Assembly (NCBI GenBank): GCA_910587455.1
Contig: CAJULK010000007.1
Coordinates: 49,742-113,741, forward strand
Length of the DNA: 64,000 nucleotides
DNA from: an uncultured Christensenellaceae bacterium
GTDB lineage: Bacteria > Bacillota > Clostridia > Christensenellales > Pumilibacteraceae
Reading direction: 5' to 3'
The position numbers were made by a program, and so were the translations under genes. The notes under the pieces were generated by a model. That model ran no database searches. It saw only the letters and a program-made list of their open reading frames with translations, and had not been told where the DNA came from. Shown here one piece after another: positions 40,719 through 49,318 of the stretch. Within the stretch, counting starts at the first letter, position 1. Each line of letters begins with the position of its first letter.

Positions 40719-42606
40719 CCGGCGCTTTTTCGGCTTTAACGCCGTCCGAAGTTTTGCCGTCTACGTCGGTATTCTTCCTGCCCGACTTTTTTTTGGGCGC
40801 CGCCGAGCCCCCGAACGCAAGCAACCTGTTTATCGCCGCCAAAAACTCGGGTTCGGTCTTGTATCCCTCTGCGATAAGCGCCTCGTTGTAAAGCACCGTA
40901 ACAGTATCGTCGAAACGCGCGTCGTCCGCCGACTCCAACGCCGCGATCACAGGATGATCGAGATTGACCTGCAATACTCTGTCGGCTTTGATCCCGCCGC
41001 CGAGCGCCGTCATGACGCGCTCCATTTCAAGCGACACGTCGCCCTTTGCCGCAAGACATACGGGATAAGACTTAAGTTTGGAAGTGGGTGCCACGCTCGC
41101 CTTGCCTTTAAGCGATTTTTCGATGCGCTTTATAAGCTCTTCGTGCCCCGACGCGCCCGTCTCGCCGCCGTCCGCATTGCCCGACGCCACGTTCTCGAAT
41201 TTATGTCCGTCGTACTCGTCGAGCATACGCGCCACAAATTCGTCAACGGGATCGACAAAATACAAAACGTCCTTACCTGCGGCGCGCGCTCCTTCGAGCT
41301 GCGGCAGCATAGATATCTTTTCGACGGTTTCTCCGCATGCGTAAAGTATCTTGTCGCCGTCGGTCAGCTTTTCGGCATATTCCTTGAAAGTAACGAGTTT
41401 TTTGTTCGCGTCGGAATAATAAAGGAACAGATCTTTGAGCTTGTCTTTTTCCGCGCCGAAGTTGTCGTACGCACCGTACTTGATGGCTTTGGAAAACGCC
41501 GTAAACAGCTTTTCGTATTTCTCTCTGTCGTTTTTGAGCAGTTTGGCAAACTCGGACAGTATCTTCTTTTCAAGCCCTTCGGCTATCACGCGCAACTGCC
41601 TGTTGTGCTGAAGCGTTTCGCGCGAAATGTTGAGCGCAAGATCGGGCGTATCCACAACGCCGCGAACGAATCCGAGATATTCCGGGATCAGTTCGGCGCA
41701 TTTATCCATGATCAAAACGCCGTTGCAGTACAGTGCAAGCCCGCGCTTGTAGTCCTTTGTGTAATAATCGTATGAAGGCTCGCTCGGCACGAACAAGAGC
41801 GCCGTATAGCACGCTCTGCCCTCCACGCTCGTGGAAACGGTGAGAAGCGGCGCCGTGAAATCGCGGTACGTGTGTTTGTAAAAATCGTCGAGTTCGTTCT
41901 CTCCGAGATCGGATCTGCGCTTTTTCCATACAGGCGTCATCGAATTGAGTGTAGACATTTCCTCGACGGTCGCGCCGCCGTCCGCCTTCTTTTCTTCGGG
42001 CATACGCACGGGATAACGGATATAATCGGAATATTTTTTGACGAGCGCGCGAAGCGCGGACTTTTCGAGATACCTCGAATAGTTTTCGTCGTCGTCCGGT
42101 TTGAGCGTGAGTATAACGCTCGTGCCCGCAGTATCACGTTCGGCGTCCGAGATCTCGAAGCCGCTCGATCCGTCGGACTCCCACTTGTGCGCAACGCTCT
42201 CACCCGCTTTGCGGCTGATAACGGTAACTTTTTCGGCGACCATGAACGCGGCGTAGAATCCCACGCCGAACTGTCCGATAAGGTTTTCCGTATCCGTTCC
42301 GTCGCGCTCTTTCTTGAACGCCTCGGTGCCCGACGCGGCTATTACGCCGAGGTTGTCCTCGAGTTCTTTCGCGCTCATTCCTATGCCGTTATCGCTGACC
42401 GTGAGCGTGCGCGCAGCTTTGTTCGGTTCTATGTCGATAACGTACTCGGCATCGAGCGACGAATCTGTAAGCGCCATAAATCTGCGTTTGTCGATAGCGT
42501 CCGACGCATTGGATATGAGTTCGCGCAAAAATATCTCGCGATTGGTGTAAATTGAATTGACCACGAGATCGAGCAATTTTTTGGATTCCGCTTTGAACTG
42601 TTTCAT
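40708..42606 (-). CDS. htpG: HSP90-family chaperone HtpG (632 aa)
   Basis: ATP-dependent molecular chaperone. The N-terminal GHKL ATPase has FLRELISNASDAIDKRRF (residues about 24-41), TVSDNGIGMSAKELEDNLGVIAASGT and IGQFGVGFYAAFMVAEKV, which are the nucleotide-binding motifs. The middle domain contains FVRGVVDTPDLALNISRETLQ with the conserved Arg, and a C-terminal dimerisation domain ends near residue 605. The last about 25 residues are a Lys/Asp/Gly-rich tail (KKKSGRKNTDVDGKTSDG...) beyond the usual end. GGAGGG lies before the ATG, and it is followed by the SDR gene. Confidence 0.97.
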   Translation of the reverse strand: MKQFKAESKKLLDLVVNSIYTNREIFLRELISNASDAIDKRRFMALTDSSLDAEYVIDIEPNKAARTLTVSDNGIGMSAKELEDNLGVIAASGTEAFKKERDGTDTENLIGQFGVGFYAAFMVAEKVTVISRKAGESVAHKWESDGSSGFEISDAERDTAGTSVILTLKPDDDENYSRYLEKSALRALVKKYSDYIRYPVRMPEEKKADGGATVEEMSTLNSMTPVWKKRRSDLGENELDDFYKHTYRDFTAPLLTVSTSVEGRACYTALLFVPSEPSYDYYTKDYKRGLALYCNGVLIMDKCAELIPEYLGFVRGVVDTPDLALNISRETLQHNRQLRVIAEGLEKKILSEFAKLLKNDREKYEKLFTAFSKAIKYGAYDNFGAEKDKLKDLFLYYSDANKKLVTFKEYAEKLTDGDKILYACGETVEKISMLPQLEGARAAGKDVLYFVDPVDEFVARMLDEYDGHKFENVASGNADGGETGASGHEELIKRIEKSLKGKASVAPTSKLKSYPVCLAAKGDVSLEMERVMTALGGGIKADRVLQVNLDHPVIAALESADDARFDDTVTVLYNEALIAEGYKTEPEFLAAINRLLAFGGSAAPKKKSGRKNTDVDGKTSDGVKAEKAPDEK

Positions 42607-42632
42607 AAATCCCTCCGCAATAAAACAAACAT

Positions 42633-42677
42633 AAAAACGCAGCGGTTCGGGTGTTTCGCACCTCGGTAACCGCCGCG
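42633..42677 (-). terminator. Terminator after the YitT-family gene
   Basis: A long imperfect stem on the minus strand (GCGGCGGTTACCGAGGTG with CACCCGAACCGCTGC) followed by GTTTTTATG. It separates the YitT gene from htpG. Confidence 0.7.
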
Positions 42678-42688
42678 CTTATTCACGA

Positions 42689-43759
42689 CTATTCGGCGCG
42701 GCTGAATCCGCGCCCGACTACTTCGCTCGTCGTCGAAACGTAAGCGAAAGTATTGGGATACTTTTTGAGTATCCTGTTAAACTCGGCAAGCTGACGTTTT
42801 CTTATAACGCAGATCAAAAGCGCCTGCTTGCTGTGCGCATACATGCCGACCGCGTCCATTTTGGTAACGCTGTGCCCGAGCTTTTCAATAAGCTCTCTGC
42901 TGAGCGACTCGGGATCGTCGGTGATGATTTCGTATTTGAGCGCAGATTTGAAGCCTGTGAGAATGACGTCGCCCATGAGCGCGCTGCAAAACAGTTCGGC
43001 AAGCGACATAAGCACGGGCGTAAGCCCCTGACCGAGAACAAAGAACGACACGAAAATAACTATGCCGTCAAGCCCCATGATGAACCAAGTGATATTCGTG
43101 GCGACATACTTGCGCTGAATAAACGCCGCAATTATGTCCGTGCCGCCGTTCGAACCGCCCGACTTAATCATTATTGCGATCCCTATACCGCTGAGAACGC
43201 CGCAAGCAATAGCCGCAAGCACCGGCTGCGCATTGGGATCGGCGGGACTGTACTGCGGAAAACCGAATTCTTTCATGAGCACCATGCCTGCAGACGACAG
43301 TCCTATAGCGGCCGTGGATTTTATCGCGTACGACTTGCTCAGGAATATAAACGCCAAAACGATCAGCGGCGCGTTGATTATAATATTTGTGTAACCAGTC
43401 GAAAATCCGGTGCCGAGCTCTATCATGGTGCCTATGCCCGTTATTCCGCCCGGCGCGAACTTGAACGACAGCATAAACGAATGAACGCATACCGACCGAA
43501 TGAACGCCGAAATAAGTATCATCACGGGCGACACGACGAAGTTATGTATGCGCTTTTTCGTCTTTGCGGACATCTTCTTTTTTGCCTTTGCGGGCGCGGG
43601 CGCTGACGCAGACGCGGCAGGCTCCGATGCAGGCACGGCGACCGTAGCCGCCGCTTCGGACGACTGCATAGGTACGACCGAATCTTCGGATGCGCCTACG
43701 GGCGACGGTTCGCTTTGCAACGGCTCTTGATCTTCCGCAACAGGCTCTTTGTTTTCCAT
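42689..43759 (-). CDS. YitT-family membrane protein with DUF2179 domain (356 aa)
   Basis: Five to six transmembrane helices (residues about 70-290) followed by a C-terminal cytosolic DUF2179 domain (about 300-356, with SVTKMDAVGMYAHSKQALLICVI and RILKKYPNTFAYVSTTSEVVGRGF). Family landmarks are FAPGGITGIGTMIELGTGFSTGYTNIIINAPL and KSGGSNGGTDIIAAFIQRKY. The first about 65 residues are Pro/Ala/Glu-rich and not conserved. The function of YitT proteins is unknown. GGAAGGA precedes the ATG at 43759. A TTGCTT-N17-TATAAT promoter lies at 43822-43850. Confidence 0.9.
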   Translation of the reverse strand: MENKEPVAEDQEPLQSEPSPVGASEDSVVPMQSSEAAATVAVPASEPAASASAPAPAKAKKKMSAKTKKRIHNFVVSPVMILISAFIRSVCVHSFMLSFKFAPGGITGIGTMIELGTGFSTGYTNIIINAPLIVLAFIFLSKSYAIKSTAAIGLSSAGMVLMKEFGFPQYSPADPNAQPVLAAIACGVLSGIGIAIMIKSGGSNGGTDIIAAFIQRKYVATNITWFIMGLDGIVIFVSFFVLGQGLTPVLMSLAELFCSALMGDVILTGFKSALKYEIITDDPESLSRELIEKLGHSVTKMDAVGMYAHSKQALLICVIRKRQLAEFNRILKKYPNTFAYVSTTSEVVGRGFSRAE

Positions 43760-43821
43760 TGTTTCCTTCCGAATGAGATAGTAATACCGATCGGGCTTGG
43801 GCAAGATCGGCGACATTATCG

Positions 43822-43850
43822 ATTATATCAAACGCCTGCGGCAAAAGCAA
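43822..43850 (-). promoter_or_regulatory. Promoter of the YitT gene
   Basis: Minus-strand TTGCTT, 17-base spacer, TATAAT, about 60 bases before the ATG. Confidence 0.55.
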
Positions 43851-43916
43851 GCATTTAATGAAACTGCCCGATAAATAATTTATGCCGTTACATAGTATAC
43901 GCAAATATGCGCGGCG

Positions 43917-44597
43917 CTAAGCCTGTATTTCTGGCGCTTCGAACATACCCGACACATTCATATCGGCACATTTGCGATCCGAGTCCGAATTGAAATGCAC
44001 GCCGTCGCCTATGACCGCCACCGTAACGCACCCCGCGCTTCTCGCCGCACGAAGCGCCTGCGGCACGTCGTCGAACACTACGCAATCTTCGGGCGAAACA
44101 CCTGCAAGCTCGGCAGCACGCAAGTATATGCGCGGATCCGTCTTTGCGAATCCCGTCTCGTCGGCTGTCACCAAACCGTCGAAAAATTCGAATATGCCGT
44201 TGTTTTTCAGGCACGGTTCGGCAAGCTCGCGCGAAAGGCTGGTCACCGCAAATATCTTTATTCCGCGCGCCGAGCACGCCGCAACGTATTCTTTCGCCCC
44301 GTCGAGCAGTTTTATATCGTGCGCATAGGCGTCGAGCGCAAGCTCCGACCACTCAGACATCAGCTCTTCGGCAGTATCAGCAAGTTTGTAATAATCTATA
44401 GTGAAATGAGCCGTGTTTCTGAACCCGAGCGCCGCTATCGCCGAATAGTATTCGGCGGTCGGCTCGTAACCGCGTTTGCGCAAAAAAATATCGTCGATGT
44501 CGCGCCACAAGCGCGTGGAATCGAAAAGCGTGCCGTCAAGATCGAATATCGCGACGCGTATACCCGAAAGCGCTTCAGCCGTTATTTTTGTTTTCAT
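43917..44597 (-). CDS. HAD-superfamily phosphatase/phosphoglycolate-type hydrolase (226 aa)
   Basis: Cytosolic phosphohydrolase. Motif I IFDLDGTLFDS (DxDGT with catalytic Asp, about residues 17-27), a helical cap (30-95), motif II AVTSLSREL, motif III region with TGFAKTDPRIYLRAAELAGV, and motif IV VVFDDVPQALRAARSAGC are all in place. This pattern fits the beta-phosphoglucomutase/phosphoglycolate-phosphatase branch; the substrate is not determined. The ATG at 44597 overlaps the end of the thioredoxin-reductase-like gene by 23 bases, so the two are probably one operon. Confidence 0.9.
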   Translation of the reverse strand: MKTKITAEALSGIRVAIFDLDGTLFDSTRLWRDIDDIFLRKRGYEPTAEYYSAIAALGFRNTAHFTIDYYKLADTAEELMSEWSELALDAYAHDIKLLDGAKEYVAACSARGIKIFAVTSLSRELAEPCLKNNGIFEFFDGLVTADETGFAKTDPRIYLRAAELAGVSPEDCVVFDDVPQALRAARSAGCVTVAVIGDGVHFNSDSDRKCADMNVSGMFEAPEIQA

Positions 44598-45474
44598 CGG
44601 CAGCCCTCTTTTCGGCGGCGAACTCTTTTGCGAGCGCCGTGCCTACGGTCATGCCGTCCGCGACCGCGCGCCCGATCTGTTTGATCCCCGACGTGCAATC
44701 GCCTGCCGCATACAATCCCGCCACGTTTGTCATGCCGTTTCCGTCAACCTTGATCGCACCGCGCTCGTCCGTAAACACGCCCATGCTTTTTGCGATTGCG
44801 GAACTACCGAGTACGCCGAGTGCGACAAATAATCCGTCGAGTTCAAGCGTAGTTCCGTCCGCGAATTCGACGCCGCAAAACCTGCCGTTTTCTCCGACGC
44901 GCGCGCGCGAAATCTTTTTATCAATCGTGTCCGCCGCGGAAAACGACGGAACGGCGCCGTCCGTAAGCAAATACGTTTTACCCGCAAACCCGCAAAGAAC
45001 GTTATACTCGTGCTCGGCGTAATCGCCCGCGCCGAGAACCCCCACCGCCTTTTTGCGGTAGAAAAAACCGTCGCAAACTGCGCAATACCCGACGCCCTTA
45101 CCCTCAAGTTTGTCCAGCCCCTCGATCTTCGAACGCGTATGCGATGCGCCCGTCGCGACTACGAGCCGCGCCGCGCTGTACTTTCCGCCGACGGCAGTGA
45201 CGACGAAACGCTTGCCGTCGAACTCCGCGAACGTGACCTCGTCCGAAATTACTACGGCGCCGACAGATTCAGCCTGCGCCAAGCCCGCGTCATAAAGCGC
45301 CGCCCCTTCGACGGCGCCCGTGCCGTAATAATTTTCTATACGCTTCGCGGAATGAAGCGCGGACTTTTTGTTGTGAACGACGCAAACCGACATTCCGCCG
45401 CGCGCCGCATAAAGCGCCGCGGAAACTCCCGCCGGTCCGCCGCCTATAATAATTACGTCGAATATTTTATCCAT
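44575..45474 (-). CDS. Thioredoxin-reductase-like FAD/NAD(P) oxidoreductase (299 aa)
   Basis: Flavin-dependent disulfide reductase of the TrxB/AhpF-like group. The FAD loop IIIGGGPAGVSAALYAARGG is at residues 6-25, the redox pair is CAVC in VGYCAVCDGFFYRKK (about 131-145), the NAD(P) loop is VGVLGAGDYAEHEYN, and the C-terminal GLYAAGDCTSGIKQIGRAVADG closes the FAD site. It has lower similarity to canonical TrxB than the gene at 60314-61210, so a specialised partner is likely. The preferred start is ATG 45474 (MDKIF), six bases after the first ATG; the promoter's -10 box is too close for the first one. Confidence 0.9.
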   Translation of the reverse strand: MDKIFDVIIIGGGPAGVSAALYAARGGMSVCVVHNKKSALHSAKRIENYYGTGAVEGAALYDAGLAQAESVGAVVISDEVTFAEFDGKRFVVTAVGGKYSAARLVVATGASHTRSKIEGLDKLEGKGVGYCAVCDGFFYRKKAVGVLGAGDYAEHEYNVLCGFAGKTYLLTDGAVPSFSAADTIDKKISRARVGENGRFCGVEFADGTTLELDGLFVALGVLGSSAIAKSMGVFTDERGAIKVDGNGMTNVAGLYAAGDCTSGIKQIGRAVADGMTVGTALAKEFAAEKRAADENKNNG

Positions 45475-45480
45475 ACGCAT

Positions 45481-45509
45481 ATTATAATCGACGCGAATAC
45501 TATTGTCAA
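45481..45509 (-). promoter_or_regulatory. Leaderless promoter of the thioredoxin-reductase-like gene
   Basis: Minus-strand TTGACA, 17-base spacer, TATAAT; the -10 box abuts ATG 45480 and lies six bases before ATG 45474. Transcription should begin at about the second ATG. Confidence 0.78.
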
Positions 45510-45531
45510 GCCGTATACTCCGGTTAACTAA

Positions 45532-48444
45532 TCATGTATACTTTATCATCTTATAATACTTATAACTACTATCGCTCGTTCCTCTGTTATCCCAATCGGA
45601 AAGATACGAAACAAATCCTATAGATGAATATAAATTATATGCAATAGCATTATCGCTGTAAACCGATATAATAACGTTTCGTCCGTTCTCTCTCGCACGT
45701 TGAATAATATTGGCAAGCAACAATCTTGCAAAACCCATTCCTCTGTATTCTTCTTGTACACATAAATCACAAATCACATAGAAAGAACCGACGACATCCC
45801 CGAACGTATCCGAAAAATATTTATAAGCGTCATACGATGTTTCCGGCAAGTCAAGCCCGTTTTCCGCAAAAGCATTATCTATGGCGGAAGCATTCCATTC
45901 CGGCATCCTATCTTTCGAATATACAGACGCTATAGCGACTAATTTATTGTTGTACTCAATCACATAATAATTATCTTTGTAAAAAATGGATTTTTGATTT
46001 GCGAATAATGTCGGCAAGACCTTTTCGGCATTTTCTATATTTCCGAACAATCTACCGTAAATTGACTCGTCCGTATGATACAACAGCTCTGCGGCTTGAA
46101 TCAGCTTTTCTTCATCGACATCACGCAATCTCATTATACGAGCTTCCGTATCGTATAAACTATATCTGTGCGGAACGATTATAGGACTTATCCATATACG
46201 CTCGTTACTGTTATTCGGTCGTTTTCTTATGTTGGCGATCCGATTAACATTTGGAACACAATAATAAGATTGTCCGAATTCGAAATGACCGTCTACAATC
46301 ATTTTTATTTTTACGGGCTTTTCCGAATTATACGGCATAATCATCATGTAAGAATATCTGTAACCGTCTCTTGAAACAACACCGTGCGAATATGTGCCCA
46401 CAAGCGGATATATGGAATTTTCCAAAACGGTGTCTTTTTCGCCGCCTCGACCGAGGTATTCATAAAAATCCAACACCTCTTTTCTCAATATTTCAAATGC
46501 CGCATCCTTATTTTTTGCTTCACCGCAAAGCATAATGCTCTCTTTTATTCGGCCGAAATACGAAAGCATACATTTTGAATTGAAAATTTCTCTTCTACCC
46601 GTAGCCTCGAATAACGACTCGTTTTCGATTTTGTTTCTACGTTTGGATAAATTATTTATTTCCACAAAACTTATAAAAACTTTTTCAACGCTTTTCGAAG
46701 CACTTTCATAGTACCCGTCTGCCGACACTCTCAAATTATGGACATCGAGTTTCATCAAATTTTCCCGCTTGCGCAAACCCACAGCCGTAGAAAAATTTTT
46801 GACAAGCGTTTCTTTTTCATTCTCATACTCGTCATAACTCGGGAACCATGTTTCTTTAAGCGACAATTCCTTGGTATTCATCTCTCCGGAATATTTAATC
46901 AATTCCCCGTAAAATGCTTCAAGAAACGTAACAACCGAAATGACCGAATTGATATAATATTCTATCTTATCATATGCGTTGTGTCGTTCTGATTTGGCGA
47001 CTTGGTTGCATTGAAAAATAATATCGTTTAATTGAGGTGACGAATAGACACCCCAAAAATTTGAATTTTCCACAGTAAGCAACTTAGTAGCAAGCAAAAT
47101 GAGCGCGTTTGCCTGTCTGCGTCTTATCGCATCATCGGTAGGATTTTGAACGTTATACGCAGGATTACCGATAATAACATTATTCTGAATTATCTTTCTG
47201 ATTTCCTCTCCAAAACGCAAGCGGAAAGCATTCAAGAAAGTCTCATAATTTTCATTTCGCAATATAAATTCGAGAAAATCGAAAATTCCTTCCTCCAACA
47301 ATAAAAACATTACTATCTCGTCCCAACGATAATAATGCGCATTATCATTGTCATAAAACGTTCTTATATGCATTTTCTCAAAAACATCGTTGTACTTATC
47401 TCTATATTCTTTTAATATGTTTGATTTTGTTTGGAATGTAATTACATCAGAAACAATGAGCGATAAGTATTTTATATATTTATTATTAAACGATATGTAA
47501 TCTTTGAAAAAATAAGAATCTGTTTCAACGCTGTCATAATTAATAATATTGTAATCGAGAAGAAAATCTTCTATAATGCTTTCTCCGCAGAACGAATATG
47601 TCTGATATACACTTTCACCTTCGTTTTCGAATTTATCAGTTGCACACGAGTTCCGCAACACGACATTGATCTCATCCTGACCGCAAAATTCCAAATAATG
47701 AAGTGTAAGCGACTGATCTTTATCGGGATTTTCATCTGTAAAGCGGCGCATATCGTTTATAGTAAAATCTTCAAGCAAATAGCATCTTCTTTCACTGATC
47801 AATAATAATTTTCCTATATCGAATTCTCGTGTTCCGTATGTAAGCAAAATACTTTCCAAATTTGAATCGTCGCTATCGGAATAAGGGATTAATCGCGCTT
47901 TTATATGCCGCAAATACGGAAACATCTCAAATACTTCGCATAATTCTTTGAACATAAATTCAGGCTTGCCGCGAGATGTAAGTCTGGATTTTTTAAGCAT
48001 ATACAAATACTTGGTAATTTTCGAATTCTTGAAATTGAAAAATTCTTCGATTTTCAGCGACCGCACAAAACTGTCGCTTGTAGTCAAAAGCATAGAATCA
48101 ATTTGTAAATTAACAATCAAATTCTCGATATAATCCAAATCGAATTTCTTGATATCATAACAACTCTCAAGCAAATTAAATAAACGTATCATCGAATTTG
48201 AAAATTTATATGCGCTTTCTTCACGCTCTTTGACAGCAACCGAATCAAAAGATTCCTTCCAAACAAGAAAAGCCATATATACCGTGAGAGATGTAAAAAC
48301 GAGAGTATTGTAAAAATAACCTATCATATTTTGATCGCTCAAAAAACCGCCGTATCGATTGTCGTATCCGAAAATTATATCGCGCACGGTTTCGTCTGGG
48401 ACCAAACTTTCGAGCTTTTTAAGTTGCTCTTCCAAAACTGTCAT
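45532..48444 (-). CDS. 970-aa protein with C-terminal GNAT acetyltransferase, TIR-operon member
   Basis: Residues about 745-955 are a GNAT N-acetyltransferase domain: acetyl-CoA loop in CVQEEYRGMGFARLLL (YRGMGF at 900-905), and NAIAYNLYSSIGFVSY near the end. The remaining 740 residues were not recognised. They are rich in Asp, Glu, Tyr, Phe and Lys, mostly helical, with one hydrophobic segment at residues 41-62 (YFYNTLVFTSLTVYMAFLVW) that could be buried or membrane-associated. The gene overlaps the ATPase gene by four bases (ATGA), implying translational coupling, and is the last gene of the operon. Base composition is clearly richer in A and T than the flanks. Role inferred from context: an acetyltransferase or large scaffold in a TIR-linked conflict system. 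Confidence 0.7.
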   Translation of the reverse strand: MTVLEEQLKKLESLVPDETVRDIIFGYDNRYGGFLSDQNMIGYFYNTLVFTSLTVYMAFLVWKESFDSVAVKEREESAYKFSNSMIRLFNLLESCYDIKKFDLDYIENLIVNLQIDSMLLTTSDSFVRSLKIEEFFNFKNSKITKYLYMLKKSRLTSRGKPEFMFKELCEVFEMFPYLRHIKARLIPYSDSDDSNLESILLTYGTREFDIGKLLLISERRCYLLEDFTINDMRRFTDENPDKDQSLTLHYLEFCGQDEINVVLRNSCATDKFENEGESVYQTYSFCGESIIEDFLLDYNIINYDSVETDSYFFKDYISFNNKYIKYLSLIVSDVITFQTKSNILKEYRDKYNDVFEKMHIRTFYDNDNAHYYRWDEIVMFLLLEEGIFDFLEFILRNENYETFLNAFRLRFGEEIRKIIQNNVIIGNPAYNVQNPTDDAIRRRQANALILLATKLLTVENSNFWGVYSSPQLNDIIFQCNQVAKSERHNAYDKIEYYINSVISVVTFLEAFYGELIKYSGEMNTKELSLKETWFPSYDEYENEKETLVKNFSTAVGLRKRENLMKLDVHNLRVSADGYYESASKSVEKVFISFVEINNLSKRRNKIENESLFEATGRREIFNSKCMLSYFGRIKESIMLCGEAKNKDAAFEILRKEVLDFYEYLGRGGEKDTVLENSIYPLVGTYSHGVVSRDGYRYSYMMIMPYNSEKPVKIKMIVDGHFEFGQSYYCVPNVNRIANIRKRPNNSNERIWISPIIVPHRYSLYDTEARIMRLRDVDEEKLIQAAELLYHTDESIYGRLFGNIENAEKVLPTLFANQKSIFYKDNYYVIEYNNKLVAIASVYSKDRMPEWNASAIDNAFAENGLDLPETSYDAYKYFSDTFGDVVGSFYVICDLCVQEEYRGMGFARLLLANIIQRARENGRNVIISVYSDNAIAYNLYSSIGFVSYLSDWDNRGTSDSSYKYYKMIKYT

Positions 48445-49316
48445 GATACGATTTCCTTGCCCAATTTGCGGTAACTTACAAGAGCCGACCTTTCGTCAGG
48501 AGTAAGCGATTCAATCTTACTTTTGTACAGAATATTCTCTTCGAACTTGAACGATCTGACTTCGTTTACTCCGAAAGATCCGTCGTTATACAGCATAGCC
48601 GTGTTTATGTAGTTTCCGTTATGTATCGACTGATTCGCCCGAGCATCTATTTCGTTTATCATTTTTTCCACGCTGTACTTAGTACCTGCGTCATCGGGAA
48701 CAGCATTGGGAACAATAATAAAATTTTTTCCGGAGTACTCGTCGCATTTTTCTTTCAAAAATTCATATGTTCCGTCACGGAACTGTTTGGTAATTCGCAT
48801 TACGGTAACGATTTTATCCGACACGTTCATGGCTGCTCTGCCGGAAACCTGTCCGCCGGCGGGCGCGTCCATTATTATGGCCTTACAGTTCATATCCGAG
48901 CACAAGCGAGTAAGCATCTTTAACTCTATTTGCGACCCGTCGAAATTATCCGAATTATTAAGATATTTATTATCGCTTTTAGTAGGATGCGCGGAAACAA
49001 AAAGTACGGCGTTATCGTTTTCTTTCGGTAAACCTATATCCGCCCCGATAGAAGCAAGTTTCGAAAAAAACGGGTGATTCCCGATATCTTCGGTTAAATT
49101 ATGAGGAATCTGTTTTTTCAGCACGTCTATCGCATTATACTCCGACTTTTCGTTGATAAGATACGAGAGCCCTTTGCTATCTATGTCCAAATCGAGCACA
49201 ACTATCGGCTCTCTGTTGGACGCACCAAGCTCTTCTGCTATAAAAGGCAACGTATTGTACAAAAGCGACGTTCTCCCCGAACCGCCCTTATATGAAAAAA
49301 ACGAAATGTTAAGCAT
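48441..49316 (-). CDS. ParA/MinD-like ATPase with KGGxGR P-loop (291 aa)
   Basis: Deviant Walker-A ATPase. The start is FFSYKGGSGRTSLLYNTLPF: the signature Lys is K10 and the P-loop residue that is normally Lys in KGGxGKT is Arg15. Other landmarks are VVLDLDIDSKGLSYL (Walker A') and AIIMDAPAGGQVSGRAAM (Walker B/switch II), and the C-terminus has NFIIVPNAVPDDAGTKYSVE. This variant resembles the 'KGGVGR-motif' ATPases often found in predicted conflict-system operons. ATG 49316 is preferred because AAGGAG lies six bases before it, while an upstream TTG overlaps the site. It overlaps the 970-aa gene by four bases and lies two bases after the 668-aa gene. Confidence 0.85.
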   Translation of the reverse strand: MLNISFFSYKGGSGRTSLLYNTLPFIAEELGASNREPIVVLDLDIDSKGLSYLINEKSEYNAIDVLKKQIPHNLTEDIGNHPFFSKLASIGADIGLPKENDNAVLFVSAHPTKSDNKYLNNSDNFDGSQIELKMLTRLCSDMNCKAIIMDAPAGGQVSGRAAMNVSDKIVTVMRITKQFRDGTYEFLKEKCDEYSGKNFIIVPNAVPDDAGTKYSVEKMINEIDARANQSIHNGNYINTAMLYNDGSFGVNEVRSFKFEENILYKSKIESLTPDERSALVSYRKLGKEIVS

Positions 49317-49318
49317 TA

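Noticed and set aside
40051..41775. A 574-codon plus-strand frame across the SDR and htpG genes
   Set aside because: Antisense shadow of two strong genes; no ribosome site or family match.
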